Part shown: positions 21,486 to 35,017 of the stretch, in pieces
Position numbering within the stretch: the stretch's first letter is position 1
Layout of the letters: each line of letters starts with the position of its first letter
Assembly: GCF_026212465.1 (NCBI RefSeq)
Contig: NC_080047.1
Location: 37,803,813 to 37,867,812 of the forward strand
Length of the DNA stretch: 64,000 nt
Direction of reading: 5' to 3'
Origin: Amaranthus tricolor
Taxonomy: Eukaryota; Streptophyta; Magnoliopsida; Caryophyllales; Amaranthaceae
Notes under the pieces: generated by a model
Databases searched by the model: none
Told to the model about the DNA's origin: nothing
What the model saw: only the letters and a program-made list of their open reading frames with translations
Translations under genes and position numbers: made by a program

Positions 21486-24400
21486 ATGTCAACTTTTGCG
21501 AAGCCCGAAAATGCACTCAAGCGAGCTGAAGGTTGGTAACTCTAGAAGATGTTATTTTACTCAAAGTACTATCTTCCATTGTATTATACGATTAGAATGG
21601 CATGTAAAGCTATATACTCCTATTAGGAATTTTGTATGCTTTACGCTGTTGGTTTAATCTTTTTGTCTGGCTTGCTTTCCTCTGTGGGTTTCATGTGGAA
21701 CGGTTTCTTTTCAAGTTGGGGTTAATATTTATGGTATACATGGTAGGAATTTTGTTTACTCTGCGTTGTTTGTTTAATCTTTTGTTTGGTTTTCTTTATT
21801 CTGTGGTTGTGTGTGGAACAGTTTCTTTTCAAGTCGGGGTCTTTGTTTATCTATGGTTCTTGTTGTCAAAACAATATCACACTCCCTTACCGTGCACTGT
21901 TTTCCCCTCTTCTATTTTGTCTTTGATGTGCTTTTCTTCGACCACATTTGTTGGGATTAAGCCTTTGGCATTGTATACACTTGTGCTAACTTTGTTCATT
22001 AACCCTGTTATGGTTTGATACAGAGTTGATCAATGTTGGTCAGAAGCAAGATGCGTTGCAGGCACTTCATGACCTTATTACATCAAAAAGGTATAGAACA
22101 TGGCAGAAGACGTTGGAGAAGATTATGTTTAAATACATGGAACTTTGTGTCGACATGAGGAAAGGCCGCTATGCCAAAGATGGTTTAATTCAATATCGAA
22201 TTGTGTGCCAACAAGTGAATGTGAGCTCTTTGGAGGACGTTATCAAGCATTTCATGCACCTTTCTACCGAGAAGGCTGAGGTTGCTCGTAATCAAGCTCA
22301 AGCACTTGAAGAAGCACTTGATGTTGAAGATTTAGAAGCAGATAAGCGTCCAGAAGATCTAATGCTAAGCTATGTTAGTGGAGAGAAGGGGAAAGACAGG
22401 TCTGACCGTGAACTTGTTACACCATGGTTCAAATTTTTGTGGGAGACATACAGAACCGTCCTGGAAATTTTACGTAACAATTCAAAATTGGAGAGTCTTT
22501 ATGCGGTAAGTGCTTTATGGCCTTTTTAAGTGAACTTTTTAATTATTTGTTTCAGATGAATATTTTTTTTATGTGCTTTAATAATAATAATGTTTTCTTT
22601 GTTAAGATTACTGCTGGGTCCTTGTCAAATTTGTAATTTGTCTAGTTAAAAAGAGGACAGTATCCTGTTTGTAAATTTGAAACTTGAGCTAGGATTGGCA
22701 GACTTTCTATCTGATGTTTGGTAGTTTTTCTTTAGTTCCCTGGGGCTGGATTAAACCTACATGTCGTTTGCTTGTTAATCTTTTGGTTTAAAAGTTATCT
22801 ATTATATATAGGACATCCTTACTTTTGGATATAGTCATTCTTCTTTTACAGTTTTTGCTAAATTTGAGTTATTAGGATATGTTGACATTCCATGGTTTGG
22901 TGTATCTGATTATAGTATTCATAAGATTTTGGTTTTTCTTTGTTATTTTTGTTTTGTTTTGTTTGGTTTTGTATGATAATAATTATACTTGAGCTCTAAA
23001 ACTTTGTCGTATTGTTGTGCAGATGACAGCACATCGTGCTTTTCAGTTTTGCAAGCAATATAAACGTACCACAGAGTTCCGTAGACTCTGTGAAATAATC
23101 AGGAATCATTTGTCGAATCTGAATAAATACAAAGATCAACGAGATAGACCTGATTTAACAGCTCCAGAAACTTTACAATTGTATCTTGACACAAGATTTG
23201 AGCAACTAAAGATTGCCACAGAACTTGAACTTTGGCAGGTTAGACTGCAAGGAATCCTTGTTCTGTTACATTTCAAAATTTGTATTAGTGGGTTATTACT
23301 TGCTGGGTTCTATTGATTATGATTGCTATGTGTTGGCCCTGTCTTATCATCAATGATTGATGTGTGGTAATGTGGAGTGATAGTTTGGTGTTTGTAACAT
23401 GAAACCTCTACTTTTCTTGGGGATTCAACTGTTGGTGGGGGCATTAAATGGTCATATGCATGCAAGCCCTCCTTTAAAGGAGAGGTTTGTTTCTATGCAT
23501 AGTGCTAAAACAAGGCTGCATCATATTGTATCGCCCGATTTGTTACGGTTTTCATATTCATCGAACCAATAAGACCCACTTTGTAAAGGTGTAAACAACC
23601 GTGTTTTAAGCCAGCTCAAGTGACATCTCGTGGTCTTGATCGATGTTTGGTGGTACAAAAACCGCATCACACCTTTACTGCTTTACGAAATCACCACGAT
23701 TGTTGTTGCAATCGTGGTGAACCTTCCTTTTTGCACCTTGTTTTACTAGAATTGATATTGCAGGTTTTGATAATTGATACATTTATACGATGAGCGAGAA
23801 TTTGCAGGCTGTTTAAAATTCTCATTCAGTCCGTTCTAATGTAATGAGGTTGCTTTGCAAATGGCTTTAGGTTGGCTTTTAAGTTGGGCAAAAAGCCAAA
23901 TACCGTGTTTGGTAAATGACTTTTTAGCTTCTTAAAAAGATAGATCTTAAGCCAAAATGAAAAAGCTAACTTGGTCAACTTTGGGCTTGGTTGCCCACTT
24001 TTTCTTTAGTATATAAATGGCCAACAATCAATACCTGAAAAAGCCAATAATCATTTGCCAAACATTAGCTATGCTTAAGAAAAATGACCCATCTTTTAAT
24101 TTTTTTTCAAATTTTCATTTAGTCCATTATAATACAAAGCTTAAGAATAATGACCCATCATTTGAAGATCATAATAGTATACGATGTTGGGTTTAAATGT
24201 TTTGTGCAGTATTCAACTTTCCAGTGGAAATGATATATATTGGTAATTGGTATATTATTTTGTGATTGGATCACATTTATTTTTTAATAAAGCTCTTTTC
24301 CACTCTAGGAAGCATTTCGTTCTGTTGAAGATATTCATGGCTTGATGTGTATGGTTAAGAAGACCCCCAAGTCTTCTTTGATGGTTGTTTACTATGCCAA

Positions 24401-27400
24401 ACTCACTGAGATATTTTGGATTTCCGGAGGCCATCTGTATCATGCATATGCTTGGCTCAAGCTTTTCTTGCTTCAAAAGAAATTCAACAAGAACTTGAGT
24501 CAAAAGGATTTGCAAACGATTGCATCATCTGTTGTTTTGGCTGCCCTTTCGGTTCCTCCTTATGATCATGCACGCGCTGCATCTCGTTTGGAACTTGAAA
24601 ATGAGAAAGCGCGCAACCTGCAAATGGCGAATCTTATCAATTTTAATCTTGATCCCAAAACTGAGAGCAGAGAAGTGGTAAGTCAGATTGTTTTCCGTTA
24701 CCATTTTTGAAACAATTAATATGTTGGTGTGTATCACCTATATTTCTAATCTAATAACATATCCATTGTTTAAATTTTACAGCTCTCGCGCTCAGCTCTT
24801 TTGTTGGAACTGGTACGACTTTCTCAATTGAGATATAGAGCACCATTATGGGTTTTAGAAGTTTTAAAATTTTCTTTTAACATAGTTTTATGTCATATGT
24901 TTTTGTTACTGGTAGGTGTCCAAAGGTGTAATGTCTTGTGTGCTTCCAGAAGTAAAAGATCTATATCATCTTCTAGAGCATGAGTTTCTCCCCTTAGATT
25001 TGCCTTTGAAGGTGCAGCCATTGTTGAATACAATTTCTAAGCTTGGAGGCAAACTTGCTTCAGCGTCTTCTGTACCAGAAGTGCAATTGTGTAAGTATGT
25101 TCCTGCATTGGAGAAGCTAGCAACCCTGAGATTGCTGCAGCAGGTGCACTGTTTATATTTCATAATCCTTTTGCTTCTGCAATATGGATAATTTTTACAG
25201 GTTTAGAGGTCGCTTGGTAAATGCCTTTGGGTTGGCTCATGACTTTTGGCTTTTTGGTTGTTCAAAAAGCCAAAAACGTGTTGGCTTTTAAGCCTAAATG
25301 AAAAAAATAACTTGTATTTTTACCAAAGATCTCCTCAAACAACTGGCTTATCCAGCTAGTTTAAAAAACCCACACTTTGAGCTAGTTAAACAAGTCAACT
25401 AAAACAACCAACAACCATTTGCCAAATACCTCGTAGTCTCTTTTAATATGCCATGGTATCCTTAACGATGTGTTTTATATTGCTAATACCCTGTTAACTT
25501 TTCTCATTCTCATTTTTCTGCATTGCAGCACGTGCATTTTTGCAAGTTTGGTTTAATGTATTAAGTTATGTTATCCTTCATTATTTATTTTTTGCATTTC
25601 ACAATGCAGGCTTCTCAAGTTTATCAGTCAATGACTATTGAGAGTTTATCCAAGATGATTCCATTTTTTGATTTTTCTGTTGTGGAAAAAATATCTGTTG
25701 ATGCTGTCAAGCACAAGTTTTTGACCATGAAGATTGATCACATGAATGGTGCTGTTTCATTCAGTATTTTGGTAAGCTATGCTATCCAACATATACGTGT
25801 CAGTCTCAGCTGTATTTTTTTTTTTTTTATAAATGCTCTTTTGTATATTTTTAGGATGATTAATCAGAATATTAACCCTATAGGCGAGGTGAGAAGTTAA
25901 TTCTAGTAGTATCATTCTCTCTAATGTTTATTTTTGTTGTAATCGCACATCATGGCTACTCTTTCCTTCACCTTAGATACCAGAGAGATTGGTTTCTCTC
26001 CTTTTCGCTTCAAGTTAATTTTTTAGAATTGTGAGGGGGGTAATGCATAGATTTTCTAGGATACTCGTTCATTGAAGTACATCTCTCAGAATTTTTTTAT
26101 AACAATAAGCAGACAATACTTAATTTCTAGAATTTGGTTCTTCTCTTTTTTGTTTGGTTCTCAAGTCATCCATTGATTTGGTTTGATCAATCGGTTGTTT
26201 TTGGAATCATCTTTTTTAAATTTTCAATGTTGATGTGATCCTTCGTTGATTGAATCTTGAATCCGCTATAAGGGATGCCCGACTAGTATAAAGTGTTCCC
26301 AACATTGTGATATAATTTTATGTATCTCGACTTATGGCGAAGTGTAGAGTTGACAAATGTTTGTACCTTCATTGTTCTTCTAAGTCTTATGGCTTAGTTG
26401 AGATTGTAACTTTCAAAATTTTTAGGGTCACGAGGTCAATCAGTTTGATCAAGTTTGTCGGTTTTGTGCAGGATCCCGAATCTGATACCTTCAGGAACCA
26501 CCTCACAGTGTTTGCTGAATCTCTGAATAACGTAAGATCTATGATATATCCTTATGTAAACAAGGCTTCAAAGGTTGGAGATATTTTGCCTGGTTTAGCT
26601 GAGGTTGTGGAAAGGGAACACAAGAAGCTTCTTGCTCGTAAAATAATTATTGAACAGCGCAAGGAGGAACAAGAACGTCAAATTTTGGAGAAGGTATTTT
26701 CAAATATCTTTCTGCATATTATAGTTGGCGAGTTTAACTTTTTTGGAGACTTCATGTGTTTTGTGTGTTTAAGGAACGTGAGGAAGAGTTGAGGAGATTA
26801 CAGCAGCAGAAAAATAACGAGGAAGCGGAGCAAAAAAGACTTGCTTTTGAGTTTGAAAGGAGGAAATTGCAGCGTATTCAAAAGGAAATCGAGGAGCGTG
26901 AGATTGAAGAAGCAAAAGCGTTGCTTCAGGAGAAGTTTGATAAGTTTGGCAAAAAAGTGAAGAAAACAGTTCTGGAGGGGGTGAGTGGTTTTTTTAAACG
27001 TATATTTTGATTTTTTTTGATATTTGGTATTTTGATTGTGTTGTTTATTTATTCAGGATAAGTTGACAAAAAAAGAATTGATGGAGCTGGCCCTCAATGA
27101 GGGGGTGAAACAGAAACAAGAAATGGAGAAAAAATTGCAGAAGTTAGGCAAGCAGATGGACTACCTGGAGAGAGCTAAACGAGAGGAGGAAGCTCCACTT
27201 ATTGATGATGCATATCAAAAGCGCCTAGTGGAGGAACAGCTTTTGCATGAACGCGAGCAACAGGTTGATTTTTTAACTAGAATATACTTTATCCATGCAA
27301 AACTATATATAGTATTTACACCATCCATTTAATGAAAATTTGTTTAGAATATTCTATGCGTGAAAGTTAGTTTAAATATATAGTGTGTGCCTGTTATCAA

Positions 27401-29608
27401 ATGCGGTTTTTACTTGTGAAAATCAACAATAATCCCACAAGATTACTTAAATTATCAAAGTTGAAGTTCTTGTAAATACTTTTTTGAAAGGAATGCATAG
27501 TTTGTTGGATGTTTGCATTGCTTGCTTTATAATATCTTTTGAATTTTTGGTTGTCATACTTATAAACTTTTGCTATTTCCAATGGTTTTTCAAGCTGGAC
27601 AGAAGAAGGTGCATTTGATTAAGTTATACACAGAAGTGTGATATTATTCTGGGATGCTACAATATTGTTGACACTATTTGGAGACTTGAGTACATTTTCC
27701 AGGACAGTTTCATAGATAGGTGACAAATGGCCAGTTGAACGTTTTGCTGTTTGCATTTGTTGGACACTGGAAATTGCACATCCAAGAAATTTACTTCTCC
27801 CAAGAGTCCATTAGTGAAGTAACTGTTTAGTTTACCACCATATGAAGTGGCGCTTCTTAGGGGTGCAAAGTGTTACTTACTAAGGGGCGCTGATTACTGC
27901 CATGTTGTGGTTAGGATTTCCCTTCTCAGGAAATGCAATTTTTATTTTCTTATCTACCAAAAGCTTTCTAATTATACGCTTCCATAGGAATGAGACCTGT
28001 GAAGAACTTCAATTACACAATTTTCATTAGAGTTCATGTGCTATTATGCTGCACTTTGTAGATTATCTTTAATTTTTACAAATGCTTGTCTGTTGTAGAT
28101 GACATTTGATAAGACATATGTCTCTTATTGTACTCATAAAAAATAGGCATTTTTGGTATTCAGTTTAACTTGTGGAAGGAGACAATTGGAATATTTGTCT
28201 TGGCATGGTTTTAGAAAGGAGATTCCAGTTGAATCATATTTTGGGGCAGACAAGTAACTCTGACTTAGATCTTATACCATCTTTGTCTTCAATTATTTGG
28301 ATGTTGATATATATGCTACTCGAAGCTGAGACTATATTTCTGATGCTAGGATGCTCTTTTAAGGATACATATAGCTTGTTGTTGGTGCAAATGCTGTTGT
28401 CAACTTGTCTTGCAGTTTTATTGTTATTTTACATTTTTCTTAATAGAAGGAAACTGATCAATCTTGATTTAAAACATTACAGCTTGAGGTTGAACTCAGC
28501 AGACAACGTCATGATGGTGATGTTCAGGAAAAGAACAGACTAGCTCGTGTACTGGAAAACAAGGTTGGTAGCTCATCATTTGTAAATTACTGCATTTTGT
28601 AGATTTTCGAACTCTTGTTTATTTGATAATTTTTGAATTTTTGCAAATGCTTTTGCTCCTTGCCTAGTATATGTATAGATGCTGTGTCACTATATAATTG
28701 TATGTGAATCCTATTTCAGAATTGAATTATTCTGATTGGGAACGGAGTATTTGCGTTTCTTTTCGAGCTTGTAATTTTGGGGATTGGGATAAGATGTGAC
28801 CAATTTTGATTTTAATGTTCACACCTTTTCATTGTTTTCAGAGGATTTTACAAGAAAAAATCGTGAACCGCCGCCAAGCTGAATTTGAAAGGTGGCGCCA
28901 GGAGAGGGAGGAGCATATCCGTGTAATTCTCCTAGAGCGTAAACAAGAAAGGGAAACTAAGCGCAAGATGCTGTTCTTTTTGAAGGCTGAAGAGGAAAGA
29001 TTGAACAAGCTGCGTGAAGACGAGGAAATACGGAAGCGTGAAGGTACGCACACTATATTTTGATGCCGACCTGATGTGTCTACAATACATTTATCTCACA
29101 ACTCATCTCGTACTCAACTAGTTATGCAATATAATATTGCTTGTTAATGTTTCTACTCACACCTTCAGAGGCTGAGAGAAGAAGAAAGGAAGAGGCTGAG
29201 CGCAAAGCTAAGCTGGATGAAATTGCAGAGAAGCAACGTCAAAGAGAGCGGGAACTTGAAGAGAAGGAGAGGCTGCGTAAACAGCAGATCCTTGCTGGTG
29301 AAGCTGCTCGTCCTTCCGAGACATCTGATAGGCCTCAGCCAGAGGCTGCACAAGTTGTTGCTCCTGCAGCAGCAGCTGCTGCTGCTCCTGCACCTGGGAA
29401 ATATGTCCCTCGACACTTGCGTGAAAAAGCTGCTGAAGTTTCTAGCTCTTTGCAGGCTCCACCAGCTGAGCCTGATCGCTGGGGAAGAAGGGATGATCTC
29501 CGCCCTTCGGCTGATAGATGGCGAAGTGATGATCGTCAATCCTCGGGTTCTGGTGCTTTTGGTGGCAGTTCAAGGCCTCGCTATGTTCCTCCGCGTAGGG
29601 GTTCTTAA
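21486..29608 (+). CDS. Eukaryotic translation initiation factor 3 subunit A (eIF3a), 13 coding exons
   Basis: eIF3a is the large scaffold subunit of the eIF3 complex on the 40S ribosome in the cytosol. Exons by GT/AG and frame: 21486-21531, 22024-22505, 23023-23238, 24309-24677, 24783-24812, 24916-25143, 25610-25771, 26472-26693, 26774-26980, 27057-27263, 28483-28563, 28842-29043, 29169-29608, giving about 963 residues, close to the roughly 990 I recall for Arabidopsis. It starts [16 protein letters not shown]. The N-terminal helical repeats contain [23 protein letters not shown]; the PCI region lies around residues 390-510 ([20 protein letters not shown]). A long charged coiled coil (about 560-830, Glu/Arg/Lys-rich) follows, then an Ala-rich linker, KYVPRHLRE and an Arg/Gly/Ser tail ending YVPPRRGS. 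All frames join cleanly with no stop, so the gene looks intact. Confidence 0.95.
23850..24069. mobile_element. MITE in eIF3a intron 3
   Basis: The ends are GCAAATGGCTTTAGGTTGG and, inverted, GTTTGGCAAATGATTATTGG. Inner words include AAAGCCAA in both orientations. It is related to the MITE at 25205-25436. No coding capacity. Confidence 0.65.
25205..25436. mobile_element. MITE in eIF3a intron 6
   Basis: The left end TCGCTTGGTAAATGCCTTTG mirrors the right-end words CAACAACCATTTGCCAAATA. It contains AAAAGCCAAAA and CAAGTCAACTAAAACAACC. Same family as the copy in intron 3 and probably as the fragment near 10800. Confidence 0.65.
27264..28482 (+). other. eIF3a intron 10 (1.2 kb)
   Basis: The longest late intron of the gene. 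The open frame at 28172-28543 crosses the next exon in a different frame and is not a gene. No transposon is recognised with confidence. Confidence 0.6.
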
Positions 29609-30250
29609 ATTTGTTGACCACCGCTGCTACAATTGACATTACCGAGATCACTTGGTATTGTTCGCCTGTAACATGCTGCTGCTCTCAGAGACTCAGAGTT
29701 CTACCTCTTTCAATTTTGGTTTCAATGTTCGTATATGTATGCTGCTACTAGCTTAAACCCGTGCCATTGTTGTCACACATATTTGCATTAGACGTCGTTA
29801 AGTGCTATAGACGACGAGCTGTAGTTTTGTGGATTTCATTATCTAGATTTGGTCACTCTGAAGGATTATCTCCAAATCATCAACAGATTATAATTAATTT
29901 TGCATATTGGGTTTGAACCCTTCTAGAATTTTCTTGAGGATGCAGGTTAAATCAATACAAAATTCATCAGGTTTCGTTCTTTGATTGGTTTTATTTTAAG
30001 ATTTTGAAGTTTAGTTTGAGGGTTGTATTGGAAACTTGTTGAAACATCCATCGTGTTGCAAACCTTATAATATTACTCATTTTTTTAATTTTGTAATAAT
30101 TTTTTATTTAGTTTTGCTTTTCTATTTTAACGCATTCTTATTTTTAAAAGTGGTTTATATTTTTTCTAAATTTTAAAACGAATTCATTATCCTTTTCATC
30201 TCATACTTTTTCTTTTTTTTTTGTCTTATTGTCGTGCTAGAATTTCGTTA
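29609..30250 (+). other. eIF3a 3' UTR and downstream spacer
   Basis: The CDS stop is at 29606-29608. The following 200-300 bases have normal UTR composition. No unambiguous polyadenylation signal was chosen. The rest is T-rich spacer. Confidence 0.5.
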
Positions 30251-30252
30251 TG

Positions 30253-30484
30253 TTATGTTTGGGAACGATGATTTTATTTGAAAATTTAGAATTGATTCAA
30301 ATTTATTGTTTGACAAATAAAAAATTTTCAAATTTGAATTTGGATTAAATTTTACCATTGTTTTTAAAGTTAAAGTTGAGAATTTGAGAATGACTATTCA
30401 AACCTTGTTATTCTCAAATTTTTCATTTATGATTTCATAATTAAAATTTATAATTTGAAATGAAATACTTGTTTCCAAACACTA
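30253..30484. mobile_element. MITE with TGTTTGG ends
   Basis: The left end TATGTTTGGGAACGATGA pairs with the inverted right end TAGTGTTTGGAAACAAGT. Interior words such as CAAATTTGAATTTGGATTAA and ATAATTTGAAATGAAAT are also partly inverted. A partial copy lies at 5164-5250. Confidence 0.75.
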
Positions 30485-30889
30485 AATAACCAACTTTATT
30501 TTCTTGTAACATAATCAATTGAACAGAGTAAGTATAGTAAAGAAGTATAGAAACAAAAAGGTTGATGAACAATTGCATTATTACTCTAGCATTAAATGGC
30601 AATTGCTTAGAAATAATTGAACATTTAAATTGTATTGATGTTTTTTTACAGAGAGAAAAAAAACATATGAGAATTTTTTTTTTTAAAAAAAAAAAAGTTG
30701 AAAGACTAAATAAAAATAGAAAATATATTACAAATTCATGAAAATGGAGAGAGTATGTTTCTTTGTAAAATAAATACTTAAAACTCAAAAGAGATGAAGT
30801 GAGTCTTATTTCAGTTGAAGAAATGTATAAATGGTTTCTTTTATCATGAGTTCTTCATTGAGGGAAAAATCATATAGGTAGGAAAAATA

Positions 30890-31145
30890 ATACTCCCTCC
30901 AATATCCTTTAAATGTTCTATTTGGTTTTTCAACACTATTTATCAATTACTCTTATTATTTTTAATCTATAAGTTAATAAACACAGTTAAGTGGGATCTT
31001 GTTTGATTCGTCTTATTGTAAATTTTATTAATATTAACTTTTTATATTTTTACTCAAGCACAATTAAAAATATTTAAGATTGAAAATCTGCGTTGACAAA
31101 TTTACCAAAATCAAATGGAACATTTAAAAGGTATTGGAGAGAATG
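30890..31145. mobile_element. Stowaway-like (Tc1/mariner) MITE
   Basis: Starts TACTCCCTCCAATATCCTTT and ends with the inverted pattern (CTCTCCAATACCTTTTAAAT on the - strand). CTCCCTCC ends next to TA are typical of Stowaway MITEs. The interior words GATCTTGTTTGATTCGTCTT and TATTAATATTAAC recur in other copies in this window (about 37790-37850 and 44800-44870). Confidence 0.75.
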
Positions 31146-31326
31146 CAAAATTAGGATGTACCATAATCTTAGATAAATTTTAATAAGCAAATTCAAAATT
31201 ATAATAGAATGTGTACGTCCCTCTAGAAAATTTGGTAAACATAAGTACACGAATATTACATTCTAACGCATCTATTGGTCACCTAAGAATTCCAAAATTT
31301 GTATTTTCTCAAATGTCTTGTCTAAT

Positions 31327-31333
<7 letters not shown>

Positions 31334-31376
<43 letters not shown>
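31334..31376 (+). repeat. Poly-A run of 43
   Basis: An uninterrupted A tract with no gene or retroposon boundary that I can recognise on its left side. Confidence 0.95.
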
Positions 31377-31379
<3 letters not shown>

Positions 31380-31646
31380 CGTCTAATATGAGAAACTCAG
31401 ATAAAAAGGTTGGTTAAAAGTCTCTTAATGACTAGACCAAAAGACTGATAACTAAAGTGGTTTATAATAAAAATATAAAATGGCTCAAGATTTTATCATT
31501 TTTCATAGAACCTCTGTTACCTTTCCTTAGCCTTCGTTCATCCATGATATCACCAACCACTCCATTTTAGCTACTATCTTGCCCCGAACACCTTAATGTA
31601 TCTCATGCCTTTCTTCTATTATTGTTTGGTCTATTTCTAATCTATT

Positions 31647-31663
31647 TTGTCTCATAGAATGTT
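31647..31663. repeat. LINE target site duplication, 3' side
   Basis: TTGTCTCATAGAATGTT, identical over 17 bases to 36888-36904. Confidence 0.92.
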
Positions 31664-31975
31664 CATCATCATCATTATTATACTCAGTGCATCCCGCTCA
31701 TAGAAAACTTTGATCAGGATCTGGGGAAGAAAGAAAGACGATAGCTCATACCCATAGAGGAGAGTGCAGTCAAAGAGTTCCTTGGCTCAAGAAAGGTCTT
31801 TAAAAAGAGTGAAACCTGCAACTTATAAATAGAATAAATAGAATACGTACAAATCACTAAAAATAAAGATAAAAGTAAGGAAGGAGGTAAAGAGCGATAA
31901 TTAAAGGCAACGAACAATGACAAACGATGGGTAAGAGGGACGGGTTTAGTAATCTAAGACATGAATAAGACGCCT

Positions 31976-32201
31976 TCAAATGTCTCTATCCCTGGTCAGG
32001 TACTTGGAAAGGTGAAGTTCATGCATGTCACTTTTAATCTGTTCCTCACACGTTCTCCTAGGTCTTCCTCGACTTATCTTGCCCTCCACTATGATGCACC
32101 CGATCTTTCTTACTGGGGCGTCATGTGTCTTTCTTTGCACAAGCCCAAACCATCTCAACCTGTTCTTCCGCATCTTTGCGGAGAGAGGTGCAACCCCTAA
32201 C
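31976..32201 (-). pseudogene. LINE C-terminal segment
   Basis: The - strand reads KKLGVAPLSAKMRKNRLRW, FGLVQR, DAPVRK and GRPRRTCEEQ, the conserved C-terminal part of plant RTE reverse-transcriptase proteins (usual RLRWFGHVQRR ... GRPKKTW). The codons just upstream lie beyond the LTR at 35228 and match the same protein ([12 protein letters not shown]). Confidence 0.85.
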
Positions 32202-33899
32202 TTCTTTGTAATAGTCCGGGTTAAAGTGAACCGGATAAATTCATACAAGTATGAATTTCGGTACACACATCAGACATTAAATTAAACCACTTCTAAGATC
32301 GACGACGTTCTAGTGATAAAGAAGTAAAATTGTAATTACGAAATAATAAAACAGCGAAAGTCTAAAATTACAACTTGAGAACCCACTGGCCTCTTCAAAC
32401 CAAATACAATCCAATTCAAAATGTACTTACTGAAATAAAAATAATAAAGTTTGGATGGATAAAAATCTAATAGTAATTCTGGGCACGATAGTCTGCTCGA
32501 CTACAGTAACTATTAGAAGAGTCCTCACACACTAGTCCCCACCTGCAAGTCAACTTACTAGTCGTCGAATGACAACATCATAGCAAGTTCCAAAACACAT
32601 AACAATACACGTCAGAGACAACATACAATGTATTTTATGAGTTACATACAAGCAATGAGTTCATCCTAGCATGCGAAGGCTCTATTAGTTAAATGTCACG
32701 TTTGACTTTCAAACTCCAAATCATGTCGTTGCACGTCCAGTTCGGGTCGACAGAGTATTCTCAAAATTTTGGAGGAATACACAAGGGAGAGCTAATCTCA
32801 AGACAACCTCCGACCTAAGACGTTGCCCGTCCTATTCGGGTCGTCAAAGGCAAAAGTATGCATACTCCCATGGTGACCGTAATGATCCAAAAATGTCATA
32901 GGAACAATAACAATGATATTCCAATTCCAATTAAATAGCCCCAATTTGGGTAACTACACAACCATCCTCAAATTTCAATTTAAAACTCTTTACAAATTAT
33001 TTTGGGGGTTTAAATCTTACGTGATATACAACATCACAATATAGAATGAGTACAACATTACTTTACATAATCGATCACAAATGTACAGTCTAAGCGTGTA
33101 CCTTAGTAGCACGATTAAAGCAACTCAAACGCTTCGCGATTTGAATCTCAACCTCTTATGAATCGGGGTCCTAAACAAAACACACATACAAAAATCACGT
33201 ATTAGAACGTCTTTACACATTTAATCCACTCCATACCATTAAGGCACTACAAAAACATTATAATTTTAAATGATTTCACCCAAATTTCAAAATTTTCAAA
33301 ATTTAAAATCTAACCAGTAACTTAAACGGCCATTTCGGACAGTTTAGAAAATTTAAACGGAAAATCTGACTTCGCCACTGCGTCCGGAAGGCATCAATTA
33401 CCTTGGGTATCAAATTTCATAATTTCTAACATCCATTTACTATTTTTAATAAATTTTAGCGTTTAACGAGTTTTGATTACAACGGATATGTGAAAAGACA
33501 ACAAAACACACTCGACATCTCGGATCGGGGCACGACTGCCGAGACAGTAGCTGCTGTCCCGTTTTTTTTATATATATTTTTTTTATTATATAATCCTTTT
33601 AATCTCATCCTTATAATTACATGACTAAACCACAATACATACAAACCCACATTCACTACTACTAATTGAATATCAATAGTGAACCAACCAAAACTCTTAA
33701 CACTTATACAACTCAATATATATATATACATCTACTCATATACAAAACTTCATTATTAACCCAATTCATAATCAAGACATGAAGAATCATCAAATTAAAA
33801 TATTCCCACAAATCATAAATCAATTTTTTTTTCCCTTTTAACATAAAAGAAAAATCATGAACCCATAAGTTGTGACAATTAAATAAAATAATTCCACAA

Positions 33900-34640
33900 C
33901 ACTTAATTCTCTTAACAAATTAAGATTTTATTAGAGAATCATAATCTAAAAACAACTTCCTCAATCAAGATATATAAACACAATCCTTCAAGCAAATTAA
34001 ATTTTGTTAAAGAATTATAAACTCATGAGTGACTATATAAATTGACCCATATATTTAAATTCCTTCTAACAAATTAAAATTTTGTTAAAGAAATATAAAT
34101 CATAAGAACTTATTTAAAATCAACATGAATATAATTCTTATAACAAATTTAAATTTTGTTTAAGAATTACTAATCATGGAAAGCAATAAAAAAAATCACG
34201 AATTCATCCTATTAACAAATTAAATTTTGTTAAGGATTTATAAATCATAGAAACTATATAAAATAACTCATGAATTAATTCTTCTAACAAAATCAAGATT
34301 TTTGTTAAAAATTATAAATCATGGAACTATATAAAAAAACATCATGACAAAAATTCCTCTAACAAATTAAGTTTTGTTAAAGAATTGTAAATCATGGGAA
34401 AAGAATTATATAAAATAACTCATGACATAATTCTTCTAACAAATTAAATTTTTGTTAAAGAATTAGAAATCATGAAAACTAAAAAAAAAAACATACACAT
34501 AAACACAATTCCTTATAACAAATTAAATTTTTGTTAAAGAAATGTATAATTTATGAAAATAACCAAAATAAAACTAAGAACAATAATTCTTTTAATACAA
34601 ATAAAAACAAAACTTTGATTAAAGAATTAAAATTTCAAAC
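33900..34640. repeat. Array of about ten palindrome-bearing units inside the solo LTR
   Basis: The motif (T)AACAAATTAA-ATTTTGTTAAAGAA recurs roughly every 60-80 bases (for example near 33912, 33988, 34065, 34141, 34213, 34285, 34359, 34436, 34518), usually followed by TTATAAATCATG. Each core is itself an inverted repeat: AACAAA against TTTGTT. Copies have drifted in spacing and sequence. Confidence 0.85.
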
Positions 34641-34926
34641 CTTACAATTTCAAGGATTGAAGATTGATTAATACAATTGAACACCCAAAACTCAACTTAA
34701 GAATTTGCCTCACTTTTTCTCTCAATACCCTACGTTGGCTGAAAATTTTGAGATAAAATGAGAGAAAATTTTCTGATTTTTTTGTTGTGAGTAAAAATTC
34801 AAAGTAAAGCTTAATTATCTATCTTAATTCCACTCCTTAAAGCCTAACGAATTACCCCCTTAATTCGCATTAAGGGAGGAGTTACAAACTCCCCAAAAGT
34901 CACTCCAAAACCGGCTCCCCCTTCCC

Positions 34927-34929
34927 AAA

Positions 34930-35017
<88 letters not shown>

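Noticed and set aside
21632..22018. 128-codon hydrophobic open frame
   Set aside because: Located in eIF3a intron 1 with T-rich composition; the apparent membrane segments reflect T-rich codons.
28172..28543. 123-codon open frame in eIF3a
   Set aside because: It lies mostly in intron 10 and crosses exon 11 in the wrong frame.
29165..29651. Open frames on the opposite strand and in other frames over the last eIF3a exon
   Set aside because: Shadows of the real, GC-richer exon.
31334..31376. Poly-A tail of a retroposed mRNA
   Set aside because: No coding or UTR-like sequence to its left and no flanking duplication seen.
33900..34640. CRISPR-like regular repeats
   Set aside because: Spacing is irregular, units are degenerate, and the setting is a plant LTR.
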